Shown one piece after another: positions 1 through 9,106 of a stretch of DNA of 48,319 nt. The notes under the pieces are model-generated. The model had not been told where the DNA came from. It worked only from the letters and a program-made list of their open reading frames with translations, and ran no database searches. Positions within the stretch are counted from its first letter, which is position 1. Every line of letters starts with the position of its first letter. The position numbers and the translations under genes are program-made. This stretch comes from Mesostigma viride (Eukaryota > Streptophyta > Mesostigmatophyceae > Mesostigmatales > Mesostigmataceae). Location: positions 1 to 48,319 of the forward strand of contig RPFO01000604.1 in the NCBI GenBank assembly GCA_009746045.1, given 5' to 3'.

Positions 1-1563
1 TGGCGTCCGAGTACGGGTCCAAGGGAGGGGTATACATGCCGGTATTCGGAGGGTCGTGATTTTCGATCCGGATGTTTAAGTTGTTTATCAAGACGCCTTT
101 GGGATCTAATAGCGGGTGGTCCCCATAATCCGCCCTTGTACGACGAGAATCGCGAGGAAGAAGAGCCTCGTAATGCTTTTTGCCATTGTGGTATATCAAC
201 AACGGCCGTAAAGCGCGAACTACCCCCACTTGCGACTCGTAAATCTGGAACCTAAACTGGTCGCGTTTGAGAGACGTGTCGAACACCCTGCTGATGACGT
301 AGATGTCCGTACGGAGAATGTCCGCAAGCAAGGCGATAATATCGCTGTTCGCGAAATTGTTCCCTGACAACCTCTTCTTCGTATCGTTGAGAGCGCTATC
401 CGTGTACTCGATGTACGGATGTCTTTCGGATTTCCTTTCGGCGTGCCGTATCAGAATATCGAGTCTTGACCGCGCCTCCTCTCGTAATTTCGTGGCCAAT
501 TTGAGGAGCGTCTGGTACGTCACTTCCGGATTTCTCTCTCGCCAAGCCTTGCAGAGATTCACGGCGTGATATAAACAGTTGCCATCGGCCGGCGTTGATC
601 GAAGGTACGCGACCTCGTGGATTCCGAACAACTTGTGACTGAATTTGAAAGGGACGTCGATTTTGTTCATGATCTTAAACTGGTAAGTGGGGTGGTTGTC
701 CGGATATCGGTGTGGGTTTATATTGATCACATCCGTCTTTAACGAGTCGGGTACATAAAGACTAGGATACTTTGCCAGCGGGGTGGGTGCTTTCTGGGAT
801 TTAGAAGACGGCGGTTTCGCCGCCGGGGGGGTCTCGACACTCTTCCCCTTATCCGCTTGAGCGGGCTTGGCTGTTTGCGTAGGAGCCTTTTCGGGCGTCT
901 TCGCCGGGGTCGGTGTTGCGCTCGTCTTCCTTGCAGAAGTGGACGGACCTACGGACGGACCTGCGGAGGTTCTTTGGGTCGTAACCGAGAAAAGCTTGGA
1001 CGGAGGGTTTTTATACTCGGAGAATGGTCTGGTAATCCGATCCGCGGACCTTTTCGTGCGAGGAGGGGGGTCTAGCGGCGCCGCCTCAAAAATCTTGGCG
1101 GTGTCTCGCATCTTCGCCCGCTCCTCCCTCTCTTTGACCTGCCTCTTGCGTTCTTCCGCCTTTTGGAGCATCAGGAGCGCCGCCGAGGCCTCTTCGTCCG
1201 CCAACGTCCTGCGTGGTTTTCTCGTTCGTTTTTTCCGCGCGGGGGCAAGGGAACCTCTTGTGTCGCGGCGCGGGTCACCCCGGCCCGTTTTCGCGCCCGG
1301 TCTACATCCTCCTTCGTGTAGAGACCCCATAGACGGAGCTGCCCCTTCTTAGCGCACTGTTCGTACGTTCCGAGATTTCGAGACTTCGTGGTCCCGCAGT
1401 GCGCGTTTTCAGTCGTCGCGACCGTTTTCACGGGCCCGGTGGGGTCGAAGGTCTCGGATTTGTATCGTCCGTACAACCGCAGTTGCCTTCCTTTGATGCA
1501 CGTCTTCTCATCCGCGCCGTTTCTCGTGTTTCGAAATCCGCATCGAAGAGATTGCCGGAACAT
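1..1563 (-). CDS. OTU-type cysteine protease (deubiquitinase-like), partial, one frameshift
   Basis: The minus strand encodes a protein that runs off the window at position 1. The N-terminal part, from an ATG at 1563, holds two copies of a short motif (KGRQLRLYGRY and KKGQLRLWGLY), each preceded by a Cys. A basic, helical, then Pro/Thr/Lys-rich linker follows. An OTU domain comes next: the catalytic Cys motif PADGNCLYHAV lies at about 562-592, and a downstream KHYEALLP at about 155-181 fits the catalytic His region. OTU enzymes cleave ubiquitin linkages, and viral ones usually counter host ubiquitin signals; that role is inferred. The frame changes at about 1229-1260, near runs of six T and five G (plus strand), and adding one base restores it. 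The OTU frame has a stop at 1349-1351, so it cannot be a separate longer gene upstream. The two motif residues make the family call strong; the N-terminal fusion is less certain. Confidence 0.72.
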
Positions 1564-1630
1564 GAGCTATGTGTATGGTACTATTAGCACACAAAAGAGT
1601 TGCTTCTTCACCCGACCGCGCGTGAATGGG

Positions 1631-1640
1631 TTTTTTATAA
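1631..1640 (-). promoter_or_regulatory. TATA-like box for the OTU gene
   Basis: The minus strand reads TTATAAAAAA here, 68 bases before the proposed ATG at 1563. This is a sequence match only. Confidence 0.35.
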
Positions 1641-1849
1641 TGCATTACAGTACCCCTGATGAAAATCAAGAAACTCGTACGATCCACGCTATCCCGGATC
1701 CGCGGCAATGTCTTGCGCAAGTATCAGCGGGCAAGAGAGATCTACAACTTGCGAAACGTAGACGAGTGGTGACGTGGCTCCCGGGAATTTCCATCATCCG
1801 GGTGAAAGCTCGCGATAAAAAAAAAACGTATATTGTATACATGTGGCAA

Positions 1850-2614
1850 ATGACAAAGACGTGCGGTTTCAAACTCAAATGTGGAAGCAATTGTCGCATC
1901 AAGGTCAAGGACCCTAAGCGAAAGCGGTGTCGGTTTCACACCAAGGGCGGTCCTAAACAACACCGAGCAAAGGGATGGTTTTCAAAATTCATATCCAGAT
2001 CAGAACCGAAAAAAGAAGAATTACGGGCGCCCACAAATATCGCAAGTCTTCCCGATGAAGTGTTCCAACAGATTGGCCAACGAGCAGATCCTAAAGACAT
2101 GGCTGCCCTCGCGAGCACAGATAAAGCAACCAGGTATAAGGTTTTGTCGCAATTGCCAGGCGGTATCAGGGGAGACAACTATGGGGGGATATACTCTGAC
2201 ATGATAGTGGAATCTGACCCACGCAGTGCAAATATGGAAACGTTTGCGAAAGAGTCCAACCTCAAAAGGCCCAGAGAGCCGGATACAGGTGAATCAGTAC
2301 ACGAAAACCCGGTGCGAACTTTAGCACGAGGCGCGTGGGATAATAGAGACGACCCTGAATTTCAAAAAACTTGGAAAAAGGCAAGATATGACAACTTCAA
2401 CCGACCAGATCACCCGGCTAAATTTGACCTCCCAATGTACTCGGCACTCTCGGAACCCGAAACGAGCTTTTACACAGATGCTTACAACAAGAAAGGAATT
2501 CAAGTCGAGGAAGGAGACGAGGCGACATCGAAGCAATTCTACGACATCGAAGCAATTACCCCTGGCGAAATTGATCGCGTTGTCCCTAGTTATAAAGATC
2601 ACTTTAAAATTTAG
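1850..2614 (+). CDS. CCCH-tagged protein with an F-box-like segment
   Basis: 254 residues. The start at 1850 was chosen over the in-frame ATG at 1841 because MTKTCGFKLK matches the start of the 2881 gene. Residues 5-30 form a Cys5, Cys15, Cys27, His30 pattern (C-x9-C-x11-C-x2-H) in a Lys/Arg-rich context, probably a small zinc-binding or nucleic-acid-binding tag. Residues about 61-95 resemble an F-box, centred on LPDEVFQQI at 67-75. F-boxes normally recruit a target to an SCF ubiquitin ligase through Skp1. The rest is polar and not recognised. The open frame continues upstream to 1388, but that stretch is antisense to the OTU gene. The promoter side has an A-rich stretch and TATATTGTATAC just upstream. 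Confidence 0.75.
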   Translation: MTKTCGFKLKCGSNCRIKVKDPKRKRCRFHTKGGPKQHRAKGWFSKFISRSEPKKEELRAPTNIASLPDEVFQQIGQRADPKDMAALASTDKATRYKVLSQLPGGIRGDNYGGIYSDMIVESDPRSANMETFAKESNLKRPREPDTGESVHENPVRTLARGAWDNRDDPEFQKTWKKARYDNFNRPDHPAKFDLPMYSALSEPETSFYTDAYNKKGIQVEEGDEATSKQFYDIEAITPGEIDRVVPSYKDHFKI

Positions 2615-2866
2615 AACAACTTCGAACCCCATGGCCTGAAAATGGTAAATCCCGGTTTAAAAACTACGAAGCACGACAGTTGCTAACAAATAGTCAGGGG
2701 TTCCAAACAGCCAGTACAAACCGCCAAAGTTTGGACCAAGAAACAAACCAAAGTTTATTGGCACGAATGATTGGATGTAACGGCCCGCAGACATACTGAT
2801 ACTGAAAACGAGGTTCGCCTCACTAATTAGTAATTATACGATGTCATTACATTACGCAAAATCATC
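2615..2866. other. Intergenic, no gene seen
   Basis: AT-rich spacer between two tandem CCCH-tagged genes. I see no coding frame and no repeat in it. Confidence 0.5.
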
Positions 2867-2880
2867 TTTGTTCATTAAAA
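2867..2880 (+). promoter_or_regulatory. TTTGTTCATTAAAA motif directly before an ATG
   Basis: The motif abuts the ATG at 2881. Near-identical motifs occur at 7575-7589 and 11061-11075, each shortly before a small gene. It may be a shared late-type promoter or transcription start element; this is inferred from recurrence. Confidence 0.4.
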
Positions 2881-3321
2881 ATGACGAAGACTTGCGGCTT
2901 CAAGCTGAAAACCGGCGGCAACTGTCGCATGAAAGTGAAAGATCCCCGGAGGAAGCGGTGCAGATTCCACACCAAGGGCGGCCCTAAACAACACAGAGTA
3001 AGAGGGACGAAGCGCAAGCGCTCCCCGTCACCTGCTCCGTCGCAGTTGTCTGGCTTTAGGGACCCGTTGGTGGCCGCACGAGCCGATTTCGAAAATAACT
3101 CGTACGACACGGGACGGCACATGGAACTGACTACACAGGAATTACGCAAGGGAGTGAGACAACAGGAAGCGGACGAGATGTCGGAAGGCATCTCGCCCTC
3201 GCAGCTTACTGAAGGTACTCAATGGTATACAGCCAAACCGACCTTCTCGTCCACTGACAAGGAACGGGAGGAGGACGCCCAGTCCAAGGTACATTATGAC
3301 AGACCCAGGACAAGACACTAG
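2881..3321 (+). CDS. CCCH-tagged small basic protein
   Basis: 146 residues. The N-terminal 39 residues are nearly the same as in the 1850 gene (Cys5, Cys15, Cys27, His30), after which the two proteins share nothing obvious. Comparing those codons by eye gives about 18 synonymous and 4 amino-acid-changing codon differences, so the tag is under purifying selection in both. The remainder is charged and probably disordered. It is convergent with the 3371 gene. Function is unknown; a zinc-binding or RNA/DNA-binding tag is a reasonable guess. Confidence 0.75.
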   Translation: MTKTCGFKLKTGGNCRMKVKDPRRKRCRFHTKGGPKQHRVRGTKRKRSPSPAPSQLSGFRDPLVAARADFENNSYDTGRHMELTTQELRKGVRQQEADEMSEGISPSQLTEGTQWYTAKPTFSSTDKEREEDAQSKVHYDRPRTRH

Positions 3322-3370
3322 AAACGGGCTTTCGTTCTACGAATCCATCGTCACTGTCGTCCTTTCCGTC

Positions 3371-4609
3371 TCACGGCAGCCCGTTCTCCTGTGCGATGGA
3401 GGCTTCCGTGCTTTCTGCCCCGCCCTCCTCGGGCGGAGGGGGTACAATGTTTTCGCGTTCCATGGCCATGTGCCTGTACAACGCGGCGGTCGCCAGAAGT
3501 TCCAACGGGTTGTCTGAAGTGGGCGGGAACGACGTCAAGGTCGTCGCGGTCCACGCGGCGGTGTCGTCCCCTTCGACCATCTGAGCGACCATGAAATCGG
3601 AAAGACCGTTCGGGATCAAACGGGCGTGGTGCGAGCGGCTCGGCGTCGGAGCCGTCATCACGGTGTACTGGTGAATGGCGGGGCTCGGGGGAGGAATGCC
3701 GCCGAACCCTTTCACGTGGTGCGTGTTCAAGAGGCACCGGATGTAGGTGAGAACTCCGCGCTTGTGCATGATGTCTCGAAGAGGTACGTACGGGTCCTTT
3801 CCCTCGTCCGTGTGCGTCTTGTCGATGGCCATCTGGACCATCCCCCTATAATGCACGAGTCCCGAGTGAGCCGCGTGGGGGTCGATCGAAACCAGTTGGC
3901 GGAAGTACACGTGCCACTGGGGAAAGTAGTCGGCGTCGAGCAGGATGAGCGCTTCTCTCGACTCAGCGCCCCCCTCCGCGACCTGAATCATCATCTCCAC
4001 CATCTCCGCACACATCCTCTCCAAACCAGCCACGAGTGATTCCCTCTCCCTCTTCGCTCGAATGATCTCCGGGTGGCGAAAGAGGTGGAGAGTAGATCGT
4101 CGCTGGTACCCTAAACGTCGGACCTGGGCGTCGAGGCGCAGGAGCTCGACCTCGTTGAAGGCGTGGCGGGTGAACGGGTCGACGAAGGTCCCGGAATCCA
4201 GGATAAACTCCGCCAGCCTCACGGCGTGGAACCCGATGACGGTCCTGTCCGGCAAAACGAGCTTGAACACGTGGGATTTGTGTGGGAGGCGTTCGAGCAT
4301 GACCATATCGTCCCGGTTCTGCGGGATGAGGGCGACGTACTTCTTGATCGTCCGAATCGCCTTTCGCTTGGCCAAGAACGTCCTCCTGGCCCACCGCTGG
4401 ATCTTGCGAGCCGCCAACACGGCGACGAGACTCGCGGAGGCTTCCTTCTCCGTGACTGTCTTCGGAGGGGCGAACCCCATCCGCTTGCAAAGTGTGCGCA
4501 TATCGTTCACCGTGAGAGGGGCGAACGGGCGCCTCCCAAGCTTCTTTACAGAAGCACCGTTTAAAGAAAGCCAGCGACATATTCTCAGTCCTCTGGTCGT
4601 TCCCTTCAT
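3371..4609 (-). CDS. IQ-motif protein with a U-box-like element
   Basis: 412 residues, intact. Residues about 69-83 (KIQRWARRTFLAKRK) fit an IQ motif (IQxxxRxxxxxxR), which in cellular proteins binds calmodulin. Residues 144-160 (DPFTRHAFNEVELLRLD) resemble the core of a U-box or related RING-like fold, where a DP(I/F)T start and a following helix are typical of E2-binding domains. This is a resemblance only. The C-terminal third is Pro-rich and then acidic. The gene is divergent from the 4734 gene; a CATAAAAGG stretch on the minus strand near 4669-4677 could be its TATA box. A role in ubiquitin transfer is possible but not shown. Confidence 0.7.
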   Translation of the reverse strand: MKGTTRGLRICRWLSLNGASVKKLGRRPFAPLTVNDMRTLCKRMGFAPPKTVTEKEASASLVAVLAARKIQRWARRTFLAKRKAIRTIKKYVALIPQNRDDMVMLERLPHKSHVFKLVLPDRTVIGFHAVRLAEFILDSGTFVDPFTRHAFNEVELLRLDAQVRRLGYQRRSTLHLFRHPEIIRAKRERESLVAGLERMCAEMVEMMIQVAEGGAESREALILLDADYFPQWHVYFRQLVSIDPHAAHSGLVHYRGMVQMAIDKTHTDEGKDPYVPLRDIMHKRGVLTYIRCLLNTHHVKGFGGIPPPSPAIHQYTVMTAPTPSRSHHARLIPNGLSDFMVAQMVEGDDTAAWTATTLTSFPPTSDNPLELLATAALYRHMAMERENIVPPPPEEGGAESTEASIAQENGLP

Positions 4610-4715
4610 GACGGCGAACGTTTTCGCCTTCTCACAATAAGCGTGTCAAAAACTTCACGGGCGGCCTTTTATGGATTCTGGGACACCGAAACGGCGCGCA
4701 ATTTTTCTGCCGTAC

Positions 4716-4722
4716 TTATAAA
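4716..4722 (+). promoter_or_regulatory. TATA-like box of the 4734 gene
   Basis: TTATAAA lies 12 bases before the ATG at 4734, implying a very short leader or that this is an initiator-type element. Confidence 0.35.
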
Positions 4723-4733
4723 GCAGCGCATGA

Positions 4734-6535
4734 ATGAAGTCCACGTGCAAGGGAACGACGGCGCGCGGCGCCCGTTGTACGTACACGGCCGTCACGAAAG
4801 GGTACTGCAAGATCCACTCCAAACGCGACGTACACAGAGCCCGCGCTCGTCCACGTCACAGGCCGCATCAGGGTGAGGCAAGTACACTGCCCGGCAGGAC
4901 CAGGGAAAAGATTGGGAGATCAAGGAGGCCGTGGCGGAACTCGTCCGCATGTACAAGGCGGCGGAGCCCAGCGTGGCCGACCGGCCGGACGCGGAACTCG
5001 GAGACGAGGCGATCCAATGGGCAGAACAGTACTCTCCTCCCGGGTCCCTCGAGCTCCTCGAGAAGATCAACCGACTCCACGAAGAGGCGTCCAAATCAAT
5101 CCTCGAAGACAGCGGCATGCTCGACGCGTCCGACCCGGAATCGGAGATCGGCGACGCGCACGGCCCGGAACTCGCGGATGCCGCCACTCGTGGCCCGGAA
5201 ATTGCGAATTTCGCCCCGCAAGATACGGACGCGGCCCTCGAAGACGCGCTCGACAAGCAGGCGGACAGCCTGATGAACTGCACGGGGTTGTCGAACAGTC
5301 TTCAGCGAAAGGACGCGGAAAAGCTCGCGGTGTTTTTGAACGTGGGGCACACGGAAGAGTCCGTCAAGACACTCTCGAAGCAGCAACTGTGCGCGATCAT
5401 CTCGAAGGAACTGATCGACACGTTCGCGTTCTCCCTTTGCGCGAAAAACGTGTTCGACAACTCCACCAAGGAACAACTCGTGGAATACCTGAACGCAAGG
5501 TACGGAGGGGACCGCCAAAAGTTGGAGGAGCTGACGCACGAGGAGCTTTGCATGGTCGTGGGCGCCACGCGCGATCCCGTTTCGTGGACTAGGTCGGCGT
5601 TCGAATGGCTGAAGAAACTCCCGTGGAAGCACCTCGGCGTTTACCTGGCCGGCAGGATGCTCGCGGGAGTGCTAGTGGCGACGTACACGGGAGAGGAAGC
5701 CGAGTTGTACAAGTTCCTCAACACACTCAAGTCCAAGGGAGTCCCCGAATGGGTCGTCAACAAATTCCGGCATTTCGTCGACAACCTGAAATGGTTCGGC
5801 ATCATGTTCGTGAACGCGTTCGAATTCGTCAAGCTAGCCTCGGTGTGGTTCAAAGACGTCACGCCCCCTTTCGTTACGAGGTGGGTGGAAAAGGCCGCGA
5901 AGTGGGGAGCGAACAATCCCGTAACTTCAACGGTCGCGAACTTGCTAGGGTTGGTTGGTTTCTCGTACGCCCAACGAGGCGCTCAGAACGCGGCCATCGC
6001 AGGGGGGAAGGCCGCCGTGAACAAGTCTCGCCAGGCGTTCCAAGCTGGCAAGGACTACTACAACTCCAACAAAACGGCCGCCGTCAACCGCGCGTACGAA
6101 CTTGGCGAGTCGGCGAAAGCGGCTGGAATGGAAGCCGCGTCGAATGCTAAAAACGCCGCGGTCACTCGAGGGAAGCAATTGGCAACGACAGCACAGCGCG
6201 TTGCCGTAGAAAAGGGCACGGCCGCCGCCAATGCCGCGAAAAGAGCTGGGCGCGCGGCGGCCAAAAAGGCAGCCGGTGCGGCAGCGGAGGCCGCGAGATC
6301 CGCCAAAGAGTCCGCCATCGCCCAGGGTCAGAACTTCATGCTGACTGCACAGGACACCGTGTCGAACATCAAGACCGCCGCCCCCGGGTACGTCCCGTCC
6401 GCCGTGAACTCTGCATATCAAGTGTTCGCGTCTCATCCTTTGATCCCGGATCCGCGTACCGTCGTCCCGGACGACGTGAATGCTTTCCAACGCCGTTTAG
6501 AAGCGGTGCAGCGGAAACGAAATAAGAGTTCGTGA
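4734..6535 (+). CDS. CCCH-tagged helical/membrane protein, one frameshift, paralogue of the 6574 gene
   Basis: The ATG at 4734 opens a CCCH tag (Cys5, Cys15, Cys25, His28). The frame then changes between about 4866 and 4910; one added base joins it to the long frame that is open from 4877 to 6535. The middle part (LMNCTGLSNSLQRKDAEKL onward) aligns with the 6574 protein over more than 100 residues and includes a hydrophobic segment near 5640-5690 (LGVYLAGRMLAGVLVATY). The C-terminal 150 or so residues are Ala/Lys-rich amphipathic helix, like LEA or apolipoprotein repeats. I do not recognise the family. The two paralogues are adjacent, so this is a tandem duplication in which only this copy carries the tag. 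No ATG opens the long frame near 4931, which supports the joined model. Confidence 0.68.
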
Positions 6536-6573
6536 GCGGGCGGTTATTTCTCCGGTAATGATACGACTTGGCG

Positions 6574-7527
6574 ATGAACAAACGCAGACATCGCGCCAGG
6601 GCTGAAACAGCGCCGGATGAAAAAGCGCCGGTTCAAGCGCTCTTTGACCCTGAAAGTCTCATGGACTGCGCGGGGCTTTCGAACCATCTCACTCGCCGCG
6701 AGGCGGAATCTCTCGCGCTCGCGGCGAATCCGCAGCACACGAAACAAACCATCGCTCAGTTGACGAACGAGCAGATGTGCGGCCTTCTTACGTTCGAAAT
6801 CATCGACAAAGTCGCCTTCGCCGCTTGCGCCAAGTCTATCCACAGTTCGACAGACAGGGCGAGTCTGGTTTCCTACCTGCACGCGATTACGAATATCAGT
6901 GTCCAGAAGCTCGAGAGCCTTACAAAAAAAGAGTTGTGCTCTTTGGTGACACTGACACGCGATCCGAAAAAGTGGAGATCAAATGCCTTAAAAGCGTTCA
7001 AGAAGATCCCCTGGGGAACGGTAGCTTCAAGCGTCACTGTGGTCGGAGCACTATTGGCTTCCTTCTTCGTAGCCACCGAGACCGGAGTCATGGCCCCAGT
7101 GAACAAATTATTATTACGAAACAAGTTGAAAGGCTACTTTGGAGAGAAGTTTGTGGATGCGTTTTTAGACTTCATTCGTGAGTATGGCTCATGGGTAGCA
7201 TTGCCGTTTATGCCTTCAGGACACGGAACCAAACTTCTTGCGAGCGAATGGGCCGACAAACAACCTTGGTACTGGAAATATCCCACAAAAACCGCGATCT
7301 GGGCATCTAACTTTGACCCTTTCGCTGTTTCCGGTGCGACAAGCAAACTGGGCTGGCTCTTGCCTACCGGCACCGCACTCGCCGGCGCCGTAGTGGGAGC
7401 TGGCGCGGGGGCTCACGTCGCGGGCCGGAAATACGTCGATGAGAAAAAACTCAATATTCTCTTGGAAGCAGACAGGAACGAGAACCCAATGAACACCGTG
7501 TTCATGGACAATTTTCTGACCAATTGA
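6574..7527 (+). CDS. Putative membrane protein, tandem paralogue of the 4734 gene
   Basis: 317 residues from the first in-frame ATG at 6574. Residues 29-150 match the middle of the 4734 protein: LMDCAGLSN, the AEKL/AESL helix, the EQMC/KQLC motif, and LTRDP before a Trp. A hydrophobic segment lies at about 149-167. A second, Gly/Ala-rich one lies near 260-285 and could be a membrane hairpin. It lacks the CCCH tag and the Ala-rich tail of its neighbour. No known family was recognised. The gene starts 38 bases after the stop of its paralogue. Confidence 0.75.
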   Translation: MNKRRHRARAETAPDEKAPVQALFDPESLMDCAGLSNHLTRREAESLALAANPQHTKQTIAQLTNEQMCGLLTFEIIDKVAFAACAKSIHSSTDRASLVSYLHAITNISVQKLESLTKKELCSLVTLTRDPKKWRSNALKAFKKIPWGTVASSVTVVGALLASFFVATETGVMAPVNKLLLRNKLKGYFGEKFVDAFLDFIREYGSWVALPFMPSGHGTKLLASEWADKQPWYWKYPTKTAIWASNFDPFAVSGATSKLGWLLPTGTALAGAVVGAGAGAHVAGRKYVDEKKLNILLEADRNENPMNTVFMDNFLTN

Positions 7528-7574
7528 TATTGCGTTTGTAAAATATTCATCCATGTCGGTGCTGTGATATTGTG

Positions 7575-7589
7575 TTTGTTCATTATAAA
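7575..7589 (+). promoter_or_regulatory. TTTGTTCATTATAAA motif
   Basis: Second copy of the motif seen at 2867. It ends 4 bases before the ATG at 7594. Confidence 0.4.
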
Positions 7590-7593
7590 TAGA

Positions 7594-7737
7594 ATGACAT
7601 CCCAAGACCCTGTAAAGCCTGTAACGGATCCACCCGCCCCCGCGGTGGCGGCGAAGAGCGCCAAACGGTTGAAGCGGCTCCGAATCAACGGGCACGTCTT
7701 CGACAAGTGCAAAGAGCTGAACGCTAAATTATTTTAG
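7594..7737 (+). CDS. Small basic protein, 47 residues
   Basis: A short frame from ATG 7594 to TAG 7735-7737. It has a Pro/Val/Ala-rich start, a basic middle (KSAKRLKRLR) and a HVFDKCKELN end. Support comes from the shared TTTGTTCATTA element just upstream and from its tight fit (17-base gap) before the 7755 gene. The function is unknown. Confidence 0.5.
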   Translation: MTSQDPVKPVTDPPAPAVAAKSAKRLKRLRINGHVFDKCKELNAKLF

Positions 7738-7754
7738 TCACTGGAGAATATACA

Positions 7755-8087
7755 ATGGCCCACACTTGCAACGCGAAAACGTTGAGAGGCGACAACTGCA
7801 AACGCTCTTGCGCGCCTCGTTCCAAACGGTGCGCGGTCCACAAGACGGGCGCCAAGAAGGCCACGAGGCACCGGGTGAGAGGGCCAGGAGGTGTTAAGCG
7901 CACGCACGAGTCACAAGACGAACCTAGGCCAAGTCCGCAACCAAGGGAAATGGTTTATACCCCCCAACAAATGGCAGCCATTGCGGCGATGAACCGGGCA
8001 ATCTTAAATAAACAAGCCCAGCTTCCACCAGGGGAGCAAGGGGCCGAGTGGAAGCCCGTGTACGGGGCCAACGGCCAGGACGATTAG
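7755..8087 (+). CDS. CCCH-tagged small protein
   Basis: 110 residues. Cys5, Cys15, Cys26 and His29 give the same C-x9-C-x10-C-x2-H tag as its relatives, followed by a basic stretch and a Pro/Gln-rich tail. Its TAG overlaps the TAA of the convergent 8084 gene in the shared tetranucleotide TTAG. The function is unknown, probably zinc- and nucleic-acid-binding. Confidence 0.7.
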   Translation: MAHTCNAKTLRGDNCKRSCAPRSKRCAVHKTGAKKATRHRVRGPGGVKRTHESQDEPRPSPQPREMVYTPQQMAAIAAMNRAILNKQAQLPPGEQGAEWKPVYGANGQDD

Positions 8088-8857
8088 AACGCGGGGTTCG
8101 CAGCCACGATGAGGTCCGCCATGGCGATCGCCACCGGCGACGGCTTGTGCTTGTCCACGCCGTGCGGCGAGCTCGCGTTGTAAGCCGCCCTTGATGCCGC
8201 CATCACCTCTTCCACCAACTCTTGGACGTACGACTTCACGATCCGCCCCGTCTGCACGACAGAACCGATGTGTATCAAACTGCTCACGGCCACGAAATCG
8301 ATCCCGACGTTCGCCATCGTCGCGGCGAGGCCCACTCTCAACAAAGCGGAGTTGATGCGGCTCGGAGCCGTTACGGCGCTGTTGAAACAACGGGCGAGAG
8401 CGTGAAGCTGGCCGTGCTCTTTAACGATCGAGAGGTACGAGTCCAGGTTTTCGTCCTTCAGCATGGCGAACAACGCGTCCACGCCCTCTTTCGTCTCCGT
8501 CTTCGTGTCTCCCATGTTCGGGGCGAGCGATTTGGAAACGGCGTCAAAAAGAAGCGTCCACTGCGAAGGAGAGATGGAAACCCCCGCGTTCCCTGAAAGA
8601 GGCGCTTCGTTCACGCAAGAGAGGATCGTGTCCACGATGAATCTCGTGGATCCCTCTGTCGTCAAGAGATTGCACATGAACGCTTGTCCGAGCTTTTGTA
8701 TCAGAGCTTCCGGAACGCCGAGGAGCCGAGAGTTTGACGTGTGCGACTCCAAAACAGCGAAAATTCGACGAGGTACGTCGATCCCCATGATGCTTCCATC
8801 CATGATGAGCTTGACGGCTTCGACAGCCTCGGCGAGCTCGTTAGAAACTTTCATCAT
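8084..8857 (-). CDS. Unknown all-helical protein, 257 residues
   Basis: An intact frame with mixed helical composition and no recognised motif, signal peptide or clear membrane segment. It begins with two adjacent Met codons (8857 and 8854). TATA-like sequences on the minus strand (GGTATAAAAACC) at about 8951-8962 and 9037-9048 lie upstream. It is convergent with the 7755 gene, sharing TTAG at the stops. Confidence 0.68.
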   Translation of the reverse strand: MMKVSNELAEAVEAVKLIMDGSIMGIDVPRRIFAVLESHTSNSRLLGVPEALIQKLGQAFMCNLLTTEGSTRFIVDTILSCVNEAPLSGNAGVSISPSQWTLLFDAVSKSLAPNMGDTKTETKEGVDALFAMLKDENLDSYLSIVKEHGQLHALARCFNSAVTAPSRINSALLRVGLAATMANVGIDFVAVSSLIHIGSVVQTGRIVKSYVQELVEEVMAASRAAYNASSPHGVDKHKPSPVAIAMADLIVAANPAF

Positions 8858-8893
8858 GGTTGCGGCTCGAGAAGGAGAGAGTGAGAGCGCTTC

Positions 8894-8921
8894 TGTGTGT
8901 GTGTGAGAGAGAGAGAGAGAG
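8894..8921. repeat. (TG)n(AG)n microsatellite
   Basis: Six TG units followed by eight GA/AG units, in the leader region of the 8084 gene. Confidence 0.8.
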
Positions 8922-8948
8922 CGAGGTGAGACGAGAAGGCGTCACTCG

Positions 8949-9106
8949 CAGGTTTTTATACCTTCTTGGCAGGCGAGTCCCGAAAAGCGGTTACAAACGT
9001 TTCAATGGCGCCGCGCCGACTCTTTCTCGTGTGTCAGGTTTTTATACCATCTAAGCAGAAGGTGTGGCTCTCGTGCGATGAATCCCGAAGAGAAGTTACA
9101 AACGTC
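8949..9106. repeat. Degenerate duplication of a promoter plus gene start
   Basis: CAGGTTTTTATACC occurs at about 8949 and 9035. CCCGAA..GTTACAAACGT occurs at about 8979-9000 and 9084-9105. The second copy spans the TATA-like box and first codons of the 9078 gene, so the first looks like a decayed duplicate. Confidence 0.55.

Noticed and set aside
303-1352. Plus-strand open frames over the first 1.3 kb
   Set aside because: Antisense to the OTU gene, whose catalytic motifs are clear on the minus strand.
4866-4910. Tiny intron instead of a frameshift in the 4734 gene
   Set aside because: Candidate GT..AG pairs would leave an intron of only 25-31 bases, far shorter than the 115-302-base introns seen elsewhere here.
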